Positions 61,301 through 64,000 of a DNA stretch of 64,000 bases are shown here, piece by piece. The notes under the pieces are model-generated. The model did no database searches. It was not told the origin of the DNA and saw only the letters and a list, made by a program, of their open reading frames with translations. The position numbers and the translations under genes are program-made. The stretch is from Melanocharis versteri (Eukaryota; Chordata; Aves; Passeriformes; Melanocharitidae): contig VZTG01010512.1 of the NCBI GenBank assembly GCA_013397845.1, forward strand, positions 883,440 to 947,439, in the 5' to 3' direction. The stretch's first letter is position 1. Every line of letters begins with the position of its first letter.

Positions 61301-63909
61301 TTCTCTCCCTGCTAATAAGCCAGCCGTACTTGGGCTGCACTGTCCAGAGCCAACACAATGTTGGATTTCAGATATGCACAGAGAGGAAGGACATTAAATT
61401 AAAATTGCCTCCAAACTAACCTACTGGGCTGTTACAAGGAATAAAATTTCAGTGGGTATCCTGGACTTTCTGTGAAGACTTTGCTACACTTACAATTATA
61501 GCAAATAATAATGTGGCACTCTGCACCTCTTAAAGTATCTGTGTATTTGTCAGGTTCTGGTGGGGGAACACCCAGTCATTTTGCCCTTTCACTGTGATCT
61601 TTCAGTCGAGGCTTTGTTGTTACTGCACCTCTAAACAACAGATCATATTAAGGAGACACTGGTAACTGTAGTTTGTATACAGACATCACTGCTGGGCAAT
61701 ACAAGTCAGATTGCCAATTTACATTTTGCTCTCTAGTTAACCTGAGATTACTTCCTCTGAGATATTGTTCAACATGCAGTCTGAATGAGTTTTAAATAAC
61801 TCTGAAGAGGGGACTTTGGCAGTGTAAGCATAGGTTGTTTCTTAAGTTAGCAGGAATCCTTATGTCTAAAATTTGACGTCCGCATCTTTTTACTCTGCAA
61901 AAACCCCTGATATAAGTACTTCTGTGAGGCTAATTTGGTGCAAACAAAGTTGTTCATCAAAGCAACGGAACATGTTTTGTCTCTTCATTACTCTTTATTA
62001 CTTTCTGATATTTGTAGCCTTAAGCCAAACATCTGGAAAGACAATCTGTCTTCGAAACCAGCTACTGAAGATGCTGTTAGATGTAATACGCTCAGACAAA
62101 CTTCACCTGTCCTCTGAGTAAGTAGAAACATTTAGGAAGCTAAGTATCTCTGTCTTCCAGATTTTTCATCTTCCTGGTGCTTAACCACGACTAAACAAAT
62201 GGATAATATTTTAATTTCAACAAATACTAAGTAAGAGCAGGCTGGATTCAGAGAGACTTTTTTGTCAGTGGTTTATCTGCCATTCACACAGTTGTGTGGT
62301 CTGATCACACAGCTGATACCCATTTTGGAAAAGTTTCATGTTTTTAGAAAATACTGTGAAGGGGGAACTTGGGTATTGGTGTTTCTTCTGCATAGCAGGG
62401 GTTGAAGAAATCCCATCTGTCTCTGAAAATCAAGTCAATCTAATGTAGGATTACTTGCACCCCTCTATTGTAACCATGAGAATGCTGTTACTATAATTCT
62501 ACCTTTCATAACTGAAAGGCAGATTTCATAGAGCTGGGTGCTGTAACTGTGCATTTTCATTAGATAGCACATCTTGGACTTGAAAATTTAAACCAGAATT
62601 TTGAATTTCATAGCTTGAAAGATCTAGTCTGTGATGTAGTTTGCCTCAGTTATTGATACACACTCTCAGAATGAGCTTCATATTAATGAACTGTTTTGCC
62701 TGACAGTAATACAAGGTTAGATGTAGCAGGAATTGAATGACTTCAGCTGTGTGGATGAGTCTCTTGTTAAATCTTTGTGATTCTGTGTTGTGGTACACCT
62801 TGAATTAGATTTTTTTTTCTAGAGAAACATAAGCTTCTAAATCACTTAGAGATAATTTTAAATAATGTCTCCTTTCTGTCTTCTGTCATGTTTCCTTCCA
62901 TGTGTTTTCTTTTTACCTGTTTGTTCTAGGGAAAAAGAAAATACATTTTTGGCACTGGGGCCAGACTGGTTTCTGCTGTTCACACAGAGCTACCTGCACT
63001 TCAGCACAGTTGTCCTGGGAATCAAGCTGCTTCTGTGCTTCCTCCACAATCGTTTGCTGCTGAACAAATTCAAGGAGGGGATAGTGGCTGGGCGTTGGCT
63101 GGAAAACAGCTCCGCAGGGTTGAGTATTCTAATGGGTATGTGTTGGTTTAACGTTCCCGAAACACTGCCTTGATCCAGCTCAGTGGTAGAAGATCACTAT
63201 GTACATGATAGGAGAATTCCCACGGATCTAACTAGACCAAGAGTTTTGAATTACTTTCTAGGGCAAACTTGTCCTGGTGCTTCAGCATTTCTGTGCTGAA
63301 AAGTGGAAAGTATTAGTTCTCCCTTGCAGGTAAATAGCAATTCTGATTAGCAGCTGCAGGGAGATGGGTCTTTTAGTGTTGCACAATATCAGGCTAGTTG
63401 ATGAGCCTGTGAGGTGTTCAGATGGCAACTTGTGCTCTGAAACCTTTTCTTTCTTTAAGATTTGTTCAGCCTGCTTTTTGATAATTAGAATTGAGGCTCT
63501 CAGAAAGGGAGGAGAAAGGAAGAAGAGTAATTCAGGGAGAATGCTCTTTAACAAAAGTGGTAGTGGGAAAATTGTTATCTGTAATCTGGGGATGTTTTTT
63601 AAACTGTTGATACTGAAGCCTAGCAGACCACTGAGTGTTCTGGGACAGAGATAAATGAGGATGAAGTTGTCAGTGATCCTTCTGCTGATATGACATTCAT
63701 TTTTAGATGCTTTCCTTGTGGTTTTTTTCCCCTTTAAAGATAATTTAAAAAGTCATCCTCCACTGCCTGACAATGGCTACTTCTTGATTTTTGGGTTTTC
63801 CGTGTTGCAAAGATGTCTGACTGATCATGTTCATATCCCTGAGATCTACTTGCTTGTGGCAGAGCTCCTTCTGGCAACTCCACAGTCTGAACCACCTGAA
63901 GTAGTCAAG
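22117..63909 (+). CDS. WDFY4: WDFY4, 29 coding exons, 3' end outside window
   Basis: WDFY4 is a very large BEACH/WD40-family scaffold of dendritic cells and B cells, required in mouse for cross-presentation of cell-associated antigen by cDC1; the human gene is a lupus risk locus. I assembled 29 exons (listed separately) that join in one frame for 5,271 bases, about 1,757 codons, without a stop. The product follows human WDFY4 from residue 1 on, with strong blocks such as CVRL/CIKI-QNL, MTVKNLQ, VPHEILKKVQ, FIKIFLDDECYR, ALAPSFVEFDMS, YIATPR-WKQKSS and SGKTI-LRNQLL. Order: variable Gln/Asp/Glu-rich N-terminus, armadillo-like helical region (about 60-980), ConA/LamG-like domain (about 1035-1265), then further helices. 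PH-BEACH, WD40 and FYVE-like parts would lie to the right. All junctions are GT/AG with matching phases, and no frame break is seen. Confidence 0.95.
22378..26176 (+). other. WDFY4: WDFY4 intron 1 (of the coding part)
   Basis: About 3.8 kb with no exon-like frame; the predicted frames at 25.0-25.4 kb on the minus strand lack any recognisable domain. A small tandem repeat is at 25772-25815. Acceptor TTGGTTTTCAG. Confidence 0.8.
25772..25815 (+). repeat. Four-copy TTATAAACT minisatellite-like repeat
   Basis: TTATAAACT recurs at 25772, 25784 and 25795, with a degenerate fourth copy CTATAAATT at 25807, spaced 12, 11 and 12 bases. Short and imperfect. Confidence 0.8.
26177..26291 (+). CDS. WDFY4: WDFY4 coding exon 2 (residues 88-126)
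   Basis: Starts AWEQSAGVVVFPNIQ, matching human AWEHSVGIICFPSLQ, and ends at ...LNGKPA plus one base. Donor GCAG|GTAATG, phase 1. Part of the N-terminal helical repeat region. Confidence 0.93.
26872..26975 (+). CDS. WDFY4: WDFY4 coding exon 3 (residues 126-160)
   Basis: After GTGATAACAG the split codon gives E, then EARLALEQLLQQKG, and later HLLLKSVYLLSQTDL (human YLLLKSVYVLTGTDS). Donor CTTG|GTAAGG, phase 0. The acceptor lacks a long pyrimidine tract next to the AG. Confidence 0.93.
26976..28092 (+). other. WDFY4: WDFY4 intron 3
   Basis: 1.1 kb of unique sequence with a short TA run near 27318-27330. I see no exon or transposon in it. Confidence 0.8.
28093..28239 (+). CDS. WDFY4: WDFY4 coding exon 4 (residues 161-209)
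   Basis: After TTGCTTACTTAG the exon encodes RTLWNVIGSGLPAALMQ, then CLYLFFTVPL, close to human VAESGLPALLLQCLYLFFVFPL. It ends QTQEMLVK| with donor TAAG|GTGAGA, phase 0. Length 147, so it is one of the few exons here that could be skipped without a frameshift. Confidence 0.93.
28603..28792 (+). CDS. WDFY4: WDFY4 coding exon 5 (residues 210-273)
   Basis: Starts IMLNMYKEEQGIEELL after a good pyrimidine tract (TTTTCTTTTCAG), continues LQSLIIATASLW and ends ISKAQTRNSIVYLQ plus one base. Human has QSLLIATTCL and ISKAQNLSIIQYLQ. Donor CAAG|GTTTGG, phase 1. Confidence 0.93.
28793..29899 (+). other. WDFY4: WDFY4 intron 5
   Basis: 1.1 kb, T-rich, with poly-T runs near 29215-29226 and 29340-29349. 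No exon or recognised transposon seen. Confidence 0.8.
29900..30089 (+). CDS. WDFY4: WDFY4 coding exon 6 (residues 273-336)
   Basis: Encodes AVDCIKIAVQNLFTLADTLP, then FVKDSYPVSSALLTEFEN, nearly identical to human FVKDSYPVSSALFLEFEN, and ends LLLKILL plus two bases of Arg. Acceptor TTTTTCACAG, donor TCAG|GTAAGA, phase 2. Confidence 0.95.
30090..31963 (+). other. WDFY4: WDFY4 intron 6
   Basis: 1.9 kb of unique AT-rich sequence. The minus-strand frames at 30.1-30.7 and 31.7-31.9 kb are not protein-like. Nothing else seen. Confidence 0.8.
31964..32124 (+). CDS. WDFY4: WDFY4 coding exon 7 (residues 336-390)
   Basis: Completes Arg, then CEGLQQNEGDPYLDEILDM, and CLTTCGKTELKV (human WLTTCGRSELKV). 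Ends TQPS plus one base; donor TCTG|GTATGC, phase 1. The open frame runs on into the intron as a TATA-rich stretch that is not coding. Confidence 0.93.
32473..32925 (+). CDS. WDFY4: WDFY4 coding exon 8 (residues 390-541)
   Basis: A 453-base exon and one of the best conserved. It opens GMTVKNLQPFRVLQSIF, has FFLLEWTLQPINQF, VPHEILKKVQYLIKE and LGLLLALLRKEAKILRKS, all close to human WDFY4. Acceptor TTTTTCCACACAG, donor TCAG|GTACAA, phase 1. These are armadillo-like helices; the pattern of paired hydrophobic helices fits a scaffold with no catalytic residue. Confidence 0.96.
33305..33409 (+). CDS. WDFY4: WDFY4 coding exon 9 (residues 541-576)
   Basis: Encodes AGTHLPGLKEGTEKELNVVM, then LKMVAALTARSVRNT, aligned to human ERELTCVMLRIVVTLLKGSVRN. 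Acceptor ATACTGACAG, donor ACGG|GTAAGG, phase 1 in and out, so it is symmetrical. Confidence 0.92.
34249..34439 (+). CDS. WDFY4: WDFY4 coding exon 10 (residues 576-639)
   Basis: Encodes VVLKDYGMVPYIKIFLDDEC, then YRSATLSILEQLSVINYEEY and GALCSSTQWELRLKLDLLK|. Human reads VVLKDHGMVPFIKIFLDDEC. Acceptor TTTGTCCCTAG, donor GAAG|GTAATT, phase 0. Confidence 0.96.
34440..36321 (+). other. WDFY4: WDFY4 intron 10
   Basis: 1.9 kb. A C-rich tract (C10-11 then TTCCCC) lies around 36180-36200, about 120 bases before the next exon. No exon or transposon recognised. Confidence 0.8.
36322..36932 (+). CDS. WDFY4: WDFY4 coding exon 11 (residues 640-843)
   Basis: At 611 bases, the longest exon here. The first part is conserved (SLLRILESPK, then CSGFNGLLSLLSDMEG and LHLDPVNSNFFQRNGLFEKM, compare human DPVNGYFFRRNGLFEKL). 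The last 60 or so residues, from about KERKPEMGEESRDDQ, are charged, Gln/Glu-rich and not alignable to human by eye, as expected for a disordered linker. Acceptor CAACATTTGTAG, donor ATAA|GTAAGT, phase 2. Confidence 0.95.
36933..40988 (+). other. WDFY4: WDFY4 intron 11
   Basis: 4.1 kb. It holds the antisense CR1 fragment at 39418-39705. The open frame at 37244-37606 is not a WDFY4 exon and has no recognisable domain. The rest appears unique. Confidence 0.8.
39418..39705 (-). mobile_element. CR1 LINE fragment (end of reverse transcriptase ORF)
   Basis: The minus strand is open across this stretch and reads like the C-terminal part of a CR1 ORF2: WLESCLAGNKLG, CAQVANKANGILACIKNSVA, then LYSALVRLHLKHCVQFWAPH and QRRATRLVKGL. 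CR1 is the main non-LTR retrotransposon of birds and other reptiles. The copy is cut at both ends (about 290 bases), lacking the CR1 3' tail, so it is a dead fragment. It is antisense to WDFY4. There is no frameshift in the piece, though one residue before the DIGVLE block is missing relative to the usual form. Confidence 0.9.
40989..41082 (+). CDS. WDFY4: WDFY4 coding exon 12 (residues 843-874)
   Basis: Encodes KLEMRDCTIVHPGAVCVMVR, then LLPKLYKEGHAQ|, matching human AAIMHPGVVCIMVRLLPRLY. Acceptor TTTTTACTGCAG, donor TCAG|GTGAGT, phase 0. Confidence 0.95.
41083..45595 (+). other. WDFY4: WDFY4 intron 12
   Basis: 4.5 kb, the largest intron in the window, AT-rich. The open frames at 43.5-44.9 kb are T-rich translations without protein-like features. 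I see no transposon. Confidence 0.8.
45596..45810 (+). CDS. WDFY4: WDFY4 coding exon 13 (residues 875-946)
   Basis: Encodes LSQEIQWALVDHIQSLVKSE, then KSRQVMCESGLLSTIISSC and VFEKLSSQAIEPHVL plus two bases. Human: SLVKSEKNRQVMCEAGLL and FEKLASQAIEPDVLR. Acceptor TCTGTTTCAG, donor TAAG|GTATAA, phase 2. Confidence 0.95.
45811..46691 (+). other. WDFY4: WDFY4 intron 13
   Basis: About 0.9 kb, AT-rich, ending in a long pyrimidine tract (TTTTTTCCCCCCTGTCAG). Nothing else seen. Confidence 0.8.
46692..46792 (+). CDS. WDFY4: WDFY4 coding exon 14 (residues 946-980)
   Basis: Completes Arg and continues QFLWLGGSPLLPSRPSANKT and CQGSGSANA plus one base. The opening RQFL-LG matches human RQFLGLG; the rest is low-complexity and poorly conserved. 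Donor GCAG|GTAAGC, phase 1. Confidence 0.88.
46793..47752 (+). other. WDFY4: WDFY4 intron 14
   Basis: About 1 kb. A poly-T run at 47587-47596 is followed by TAG acceptors at 47607-47608 and 47618-47619, both of which lead into stop codons in the incoming phase. The open frame that continues upstream of exon 15 to 47620 is therefore intronic in this model. Confidence 0.75.
47753..47960 (+). CDS. WDFY4: WDFY4 coding exon 15 (residues 980-1049)
   Basis: Start chosen at TTCATCTTTCAG|GT because it fits phase 1 and gives a linker of about 31 residues before LALQTAMSLISMTSPRN, close to the human spacing. It then reads ALAPSFVEFDMSMEGY, essentially the human ALAPSFVEFDMSVEGYG, the lead-in to the ConA-like domain. 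Donor ATGG|GTATTG, phase 2. The linker (GSEESMVDSKTDPQ...) is not conserved. Two other phase-compatible acceptors lie upstream at 47644 and 47668. Confidence 0.88.
48229..48305 (+). CDS. WDFY4: WDFY4 coding exon 16 (residues 1049-1075)
   Basis: A 77-base exon: GCLYLPTLATVMGSSADQSV, then SGGTGM, against human GCLFIPTLSTVMGTSTEYSV. Acceptor CTTTTGTAG, donor ATGG|GTAAGC, phase 1. Beginning of the ConA/LamG-like domain. Confidence 0.94.
48998..49216 (+). CDS. WDFY4: WDFY4 coding exon 17 (residues 1075-1148)
   Basis: Encodes GTRTFPPSSGLTLSCWFLVS, then HPLRFLTIVRHMSRTEQEFV and DLSLVISTEEVEFQPL plus one base. Beta strands of the ConA-like fold; human has LTFSCWFLISRHG and DLSLVVSTEEKEFQPL. Acceptor TTCCTGTCTACAG, donor CTTG|GTAAGG, phase 1. 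Confidence 0.95.
49217..50206 (+). other. WDFY4: WDFY4 intron 17
   Basis: About 1 kb. Its last 51 bases, from 50156, are open in frame with exon 18 and are preceded by a GTGTTCCAG acceptor-like site. Otherwise nothing seen. Confidence 0.75.
50207..50391 (+). CDS. WDFY4: WDFY4 coding exon 18 (residues 1148-1209)
   Basis: Encodes DIMEPEGEVLNPSPFPGQVQ, then CGKLLVTGQWHHLTVTAAKE and AYINGQMLGSAK|. The GQWHHL and NGQ-GSAK motifs are the usual ConA/LamG-like signatures of BEACH proteins. Acceptor TTGCTGTTACAG, donor AAAG|GTAAAG, phase 0. Confidence 0.95.
50706..50750 (+). repeat. Tandem duplication, 26-base period
   Basis: GTTGCAGGTAGCTCAGGGT occurs at 50706-50724 and again without change at 50732-50750, so the duplication is recent or is under copy correction. 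Two copies only. Confidence 0.9.
52680..53268 (-). mobile_element. Solo LTR of an avian endogenous retrovirus
   Basis: The block resembles an LTR I know from many bird genomes. On the plus strand it starts with a GGTTGACCTTGGCTGGAT-type edge, includes an ATATGGTATGGAATATCTG block and a GTGTTATCAACAC block, and ends near CCAGACCCAGTA. The sense orientation is minus: read that way, an AATAAA signal lies at 52808-52803. ATAATTG stands at both borders (52673-52679 and 53266-53272) as a possible target duplication. No gag, pol or env sequence is present, so it is a recombined, decayed LTR. I do not assign the class. Confidence 0.8.
53395..53626 (+). CDS. WDFY4: WDFY4 coding exon 19 (residues 1210-1287)
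   Basis: Encodes MQYLQPFPGSCISVEPSSFI, then DVYGYIATPRIWKQKSSLTW and RLGPTYLFEEAVSVETIEV, one of the most conserved parts of the family (human VYGYIATPRVWKQKSSLIW, LGPTYLFEEAISMETLEV). It closes the ConA-like domain. Acceptor CTCTGTTGCAG, donor CAAG|GTATGT, phase 1. Confidence 0.96.
53627..55582 (+). other. WDFY4: WDFY4 intron 19
   Basis: About 2 kb of unique sequence. The open frames are short and not protein-like. Nothing else seen. Confidence 0.8.
55583..55734 (+). CDS. WDFY4: WDFY4 coding exon 20 (residues 1287-1337)
   Basis: Encodes GEDQYSDHNITPLVAEEKIS, then SSYNEVDGRLIAKE|; human has YNEVDSRLIAKE. The acceptor is TGTTTAAG, with a purine before the AG, and the donor is GAG|GTCACA; both are weaker than most sites in this gene. 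Phase 0 out. Confidence 0.93.
55735..56269 (+). other. WDFY4: WDFY4 intron 20
   Basis: 535 bases, T-rich, ending TTATCTGTTTTAG. Nothing seen in it. Confidence 0.8.
56270..56381 (+). CDS. WDFY4: WDFY4 coding exon 21 (residues 1338-1375)
   Basis: Encodes IGINSRDSSTPIFLAKNIAG, then HLSGSLRTIGSVAVGQY plus one base (human GHLSGSLRTIGAVAVGQL). Donor TATG|GTAAAT, phase 1. The following intron is only 116 bases, the shortest here. Confidence 0.95.
56498..56688 (+). CDS. WDFY4: WDFY4 coding exon 22 (residues 1375-1438)
   Basis: Encodes GVRVFQSSPAATSLNFIGGP, then AILLGLIAMARDDHTMYAAV and HIHGYQ|, near the human SLDFIGGPAILLGLI and DDHTMYAAVKVLHS. Acceptor CAATTTTCTAG, donor CCAG|GTAAAC, phase 0. Confidence 0.96.
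56689..58214 (+). other. WDFY4: WDFY4 intron 22
   Basis: 1.5 kb, AT-rich, ending TTCTTTTTTCAG. No exon or transposon seen. Confidence 0.8.
58215..58367 (+). CDS. WDFY4: WDFY4 coding exon 23 (residues 1439-1489)
   Basis: Encodes LLSYLLKRKTQLLNNRILQL, then GTAELGFESSLIKNYSAFQY and VLCNFE|; human has FLLRKKASLLNHRIFQL and HILCNFE. Donor TGAG|GTAAAA, phase 0; 153 bases, symmetrical. Confidence 0.95.
58723..58796 (+). CDS. WDFY4: WDFY4 coding exon 24 (residues 1490-1514)
   Basis: A 74-base exon: LWMKAPENLDLVLLSHLVEI, then SQSS plus two bases (human LWMNTADNLELSLFSHLLEI). Acceptor TTTGTCTTTCAG, donor CCAG|GTATAA, phase 2. Confidence 0.94.
58797..59592 (+). other. WDFY4: WDFY4 intron 24
   Basis: About 0.8 kb, ending TGCTTTTTTTACAG. 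Nothing seen in it. Confidence 0.8.
59593..59754 (+). CDS. WDFY4: WDFY4 coding exon 25 (residues 1514-1568)
   Basis: Encodes RDACQNVTIAYRVQMVPKLV, then FLFNDPEISSSKITAACTIL and GYFNTRDVL plus two bases. Human: LIPKLIFLFNEP and SKISTIIGIL. Donor TCAG|GTAAAC, phase 2. Confidence 0.95.
59755..61036 (+). other. WDFY4: WDFY4 intron 25
   Basis: 1.3 kb. The open frame at 60690-60887 has no recognisable domain and is not flanked by suitable splice sites in phase. Nothing else seen. Confidence 0.75.
61037..61128 (+). CDS. WDFY4: WDFY4 coding exon 26 (residues 1568-1599)
   Basis: Encodes RIGLFLVYTLKPSSVDENQI, then FLDGVAERPTE plus one base; human RIGLFVVYTLKPSSVNERQI. Acceptor TTTCTCTGCAAG has A before the AG. 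Donor GAAG|GTGAGG, phase 1. Confidence 0.94.
61129..62017 (+). other. WDFY4: WDFY4 intron 26
   Basis: About 0.9 kb, ending TTTCTGATATTTGTAG. Nothing seen in it. Confidence 0.8.
62018..62117 (+). CDS. WDFY4: WDFY4 coding exon 27 (residues 1599-1632)
   Basis: Encodes ALSQTSGKTICLRNQLLKML, then LDVIRSDKLHLSS plus two bases; human SQTSGKTIWLRNQLLEMLL. Donor CTGA|GTAAGT, phase 2. Confidence 0.95.
62118..62929 (+). other. WDFY4: WDFY4 intron 27
   Basis: About 0.8 kb, ending in a T/C-rich stretch up to TTTGTTCTAG. Nothing seen in it. Confidence 0.8.
62930..63135 (+). CDS. WDFY4: WDFY4 coding exon 28 (residues 1632-1701)
   Basis: Encodes EEKENTFLALGPDWFLLFTQ, then VVLGIKLLLCFLHNRLLLNK and LSILM plus one base. 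Human: LKLGPDWFLLLLQ and TTVLALKLLLYFL. Donor ATGG|GTATGT, phase 1. Confidence 0.95.
63136..63739 (+). other. WDFY4: WDFY4 intron 28
   Basis: About 0.6 kb. The overlapping open frames on both strands at 63.28-63.65 kb are not exons. Nothing else seen. Confidence 0.8.
63740..63909 (+). CDS. WDFY4: WDFY4 coding exon 29 (residues 1701-1757)
   Basis: Last exon in the window: DNLKSHPPLPDNGYFLIFGF, then HVHIPEIYLLVAELLLATP and EVVK|. Human reads DNLKSQSPLPE and HVHIPEVYLIVS. Acceptor CCCCTTTAAAG, donor CAAG|GTATGA, phase 0. The remaining 91 bases of the window are intron. Confidence 0.95.
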
Positions 63910-64000
63910 GTATGAAAAAAAATAGCAGAAGCATCTGAAGTTGCTATTGATTTATTATTTTGGCATTTTATGCCCTTTTCCATAAGAGGATTCTCAGGCA

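Noticed and set aside
22378..64000. LRRC18, which is nested antisense in WDFY4 in mammals
   Set aside because: I saw no leucine-rich-repeat frame on the minus strand. In mammals it lies in a later WDFY4 intron, so it is expected beyond the right edge.
1..64000. A bacterial-type or otherwise novel gene system, CRISPR array, tRNA or rRNA
   Set aside because: No repeat-spacer pattern, cloverleaf or ribosomal signature was noticed, and every strong coding signal is explained by two known vertebrate genes and known bird repeats.

Overview
This window is vertebrate nuclear DNA, and almost certainly avian. It holds a long interrupted gene with GT/AG introns, a CpG-rich promoter, a CR1 LINE fragment whose protein is of the chicken-repeat type, and a solo LTR of a kind I associate with bird genomes. 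Two neighbouring genes are recognisable: ARHGAP22 on the minus strand and WDFY4 on the plus strand. They stand head to head, as I recall them on human chromosome 10, so the block looks syntenic across amniotes. I cannot name the species.

Layout: 1-2417 is the start of ARHGAP22 intron 1. The first coding exon of the long ARHGAP22 form (11 codons plus one base) is at 2418-2451, inside a CpG island of about 2190-2780. A short upstream ORF, a TATA-like box and a CCAAT box lie in the order expected for a minus-strand promoter. Between about 2.8 and 22.1 kb I find no coding exon. That stretch should contain the WDFY4 promoter and its non-coding first exon, but I could not place them. It does hold a diverged pair of related repeats about 0.9 kb apart, at 18.5 and 19.4 kb.

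From 22,117 to 63,909 I traced 29 consecutive coding exons of WDFY4. Every junction is GT/AG and phase-compatible, giving about 1,757 codons with no stop. They cover the N-terminal armadillo-like region, the concanavalin-A/laminin-G-like domain and part of the following helical region. By comparison with the roughly 3,180-residue human protein this is a little over half. The PH-BEACH and WD40 parts lie beyond the right edge. WDFY4 is a large BEACH-family scaffold of immune cells, needed in mouse for cross-presentation by cDC1 dendritic cells. ARHGAP22 is a Rac-directed GTPase-activating protein. The two share a neighbourhood, not a pathway.

Introns are mostly unique sequence. The main insertions are a CR1 fragment in intron 11 and a solo LTR in intron 18 that ends about 125 bp before exon 19; both are antisense to WDFY4. 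I found no tRNA, rRNA, CRISPR or operon-like structure and no sign of a novel gene system. The points most worth a second look are the LTR next to an exon, phase-compatible alternative acceptors at exons 15 and 18, the ARHGAP22 uORF, and the 18.5/19.4 kb repeat pair.
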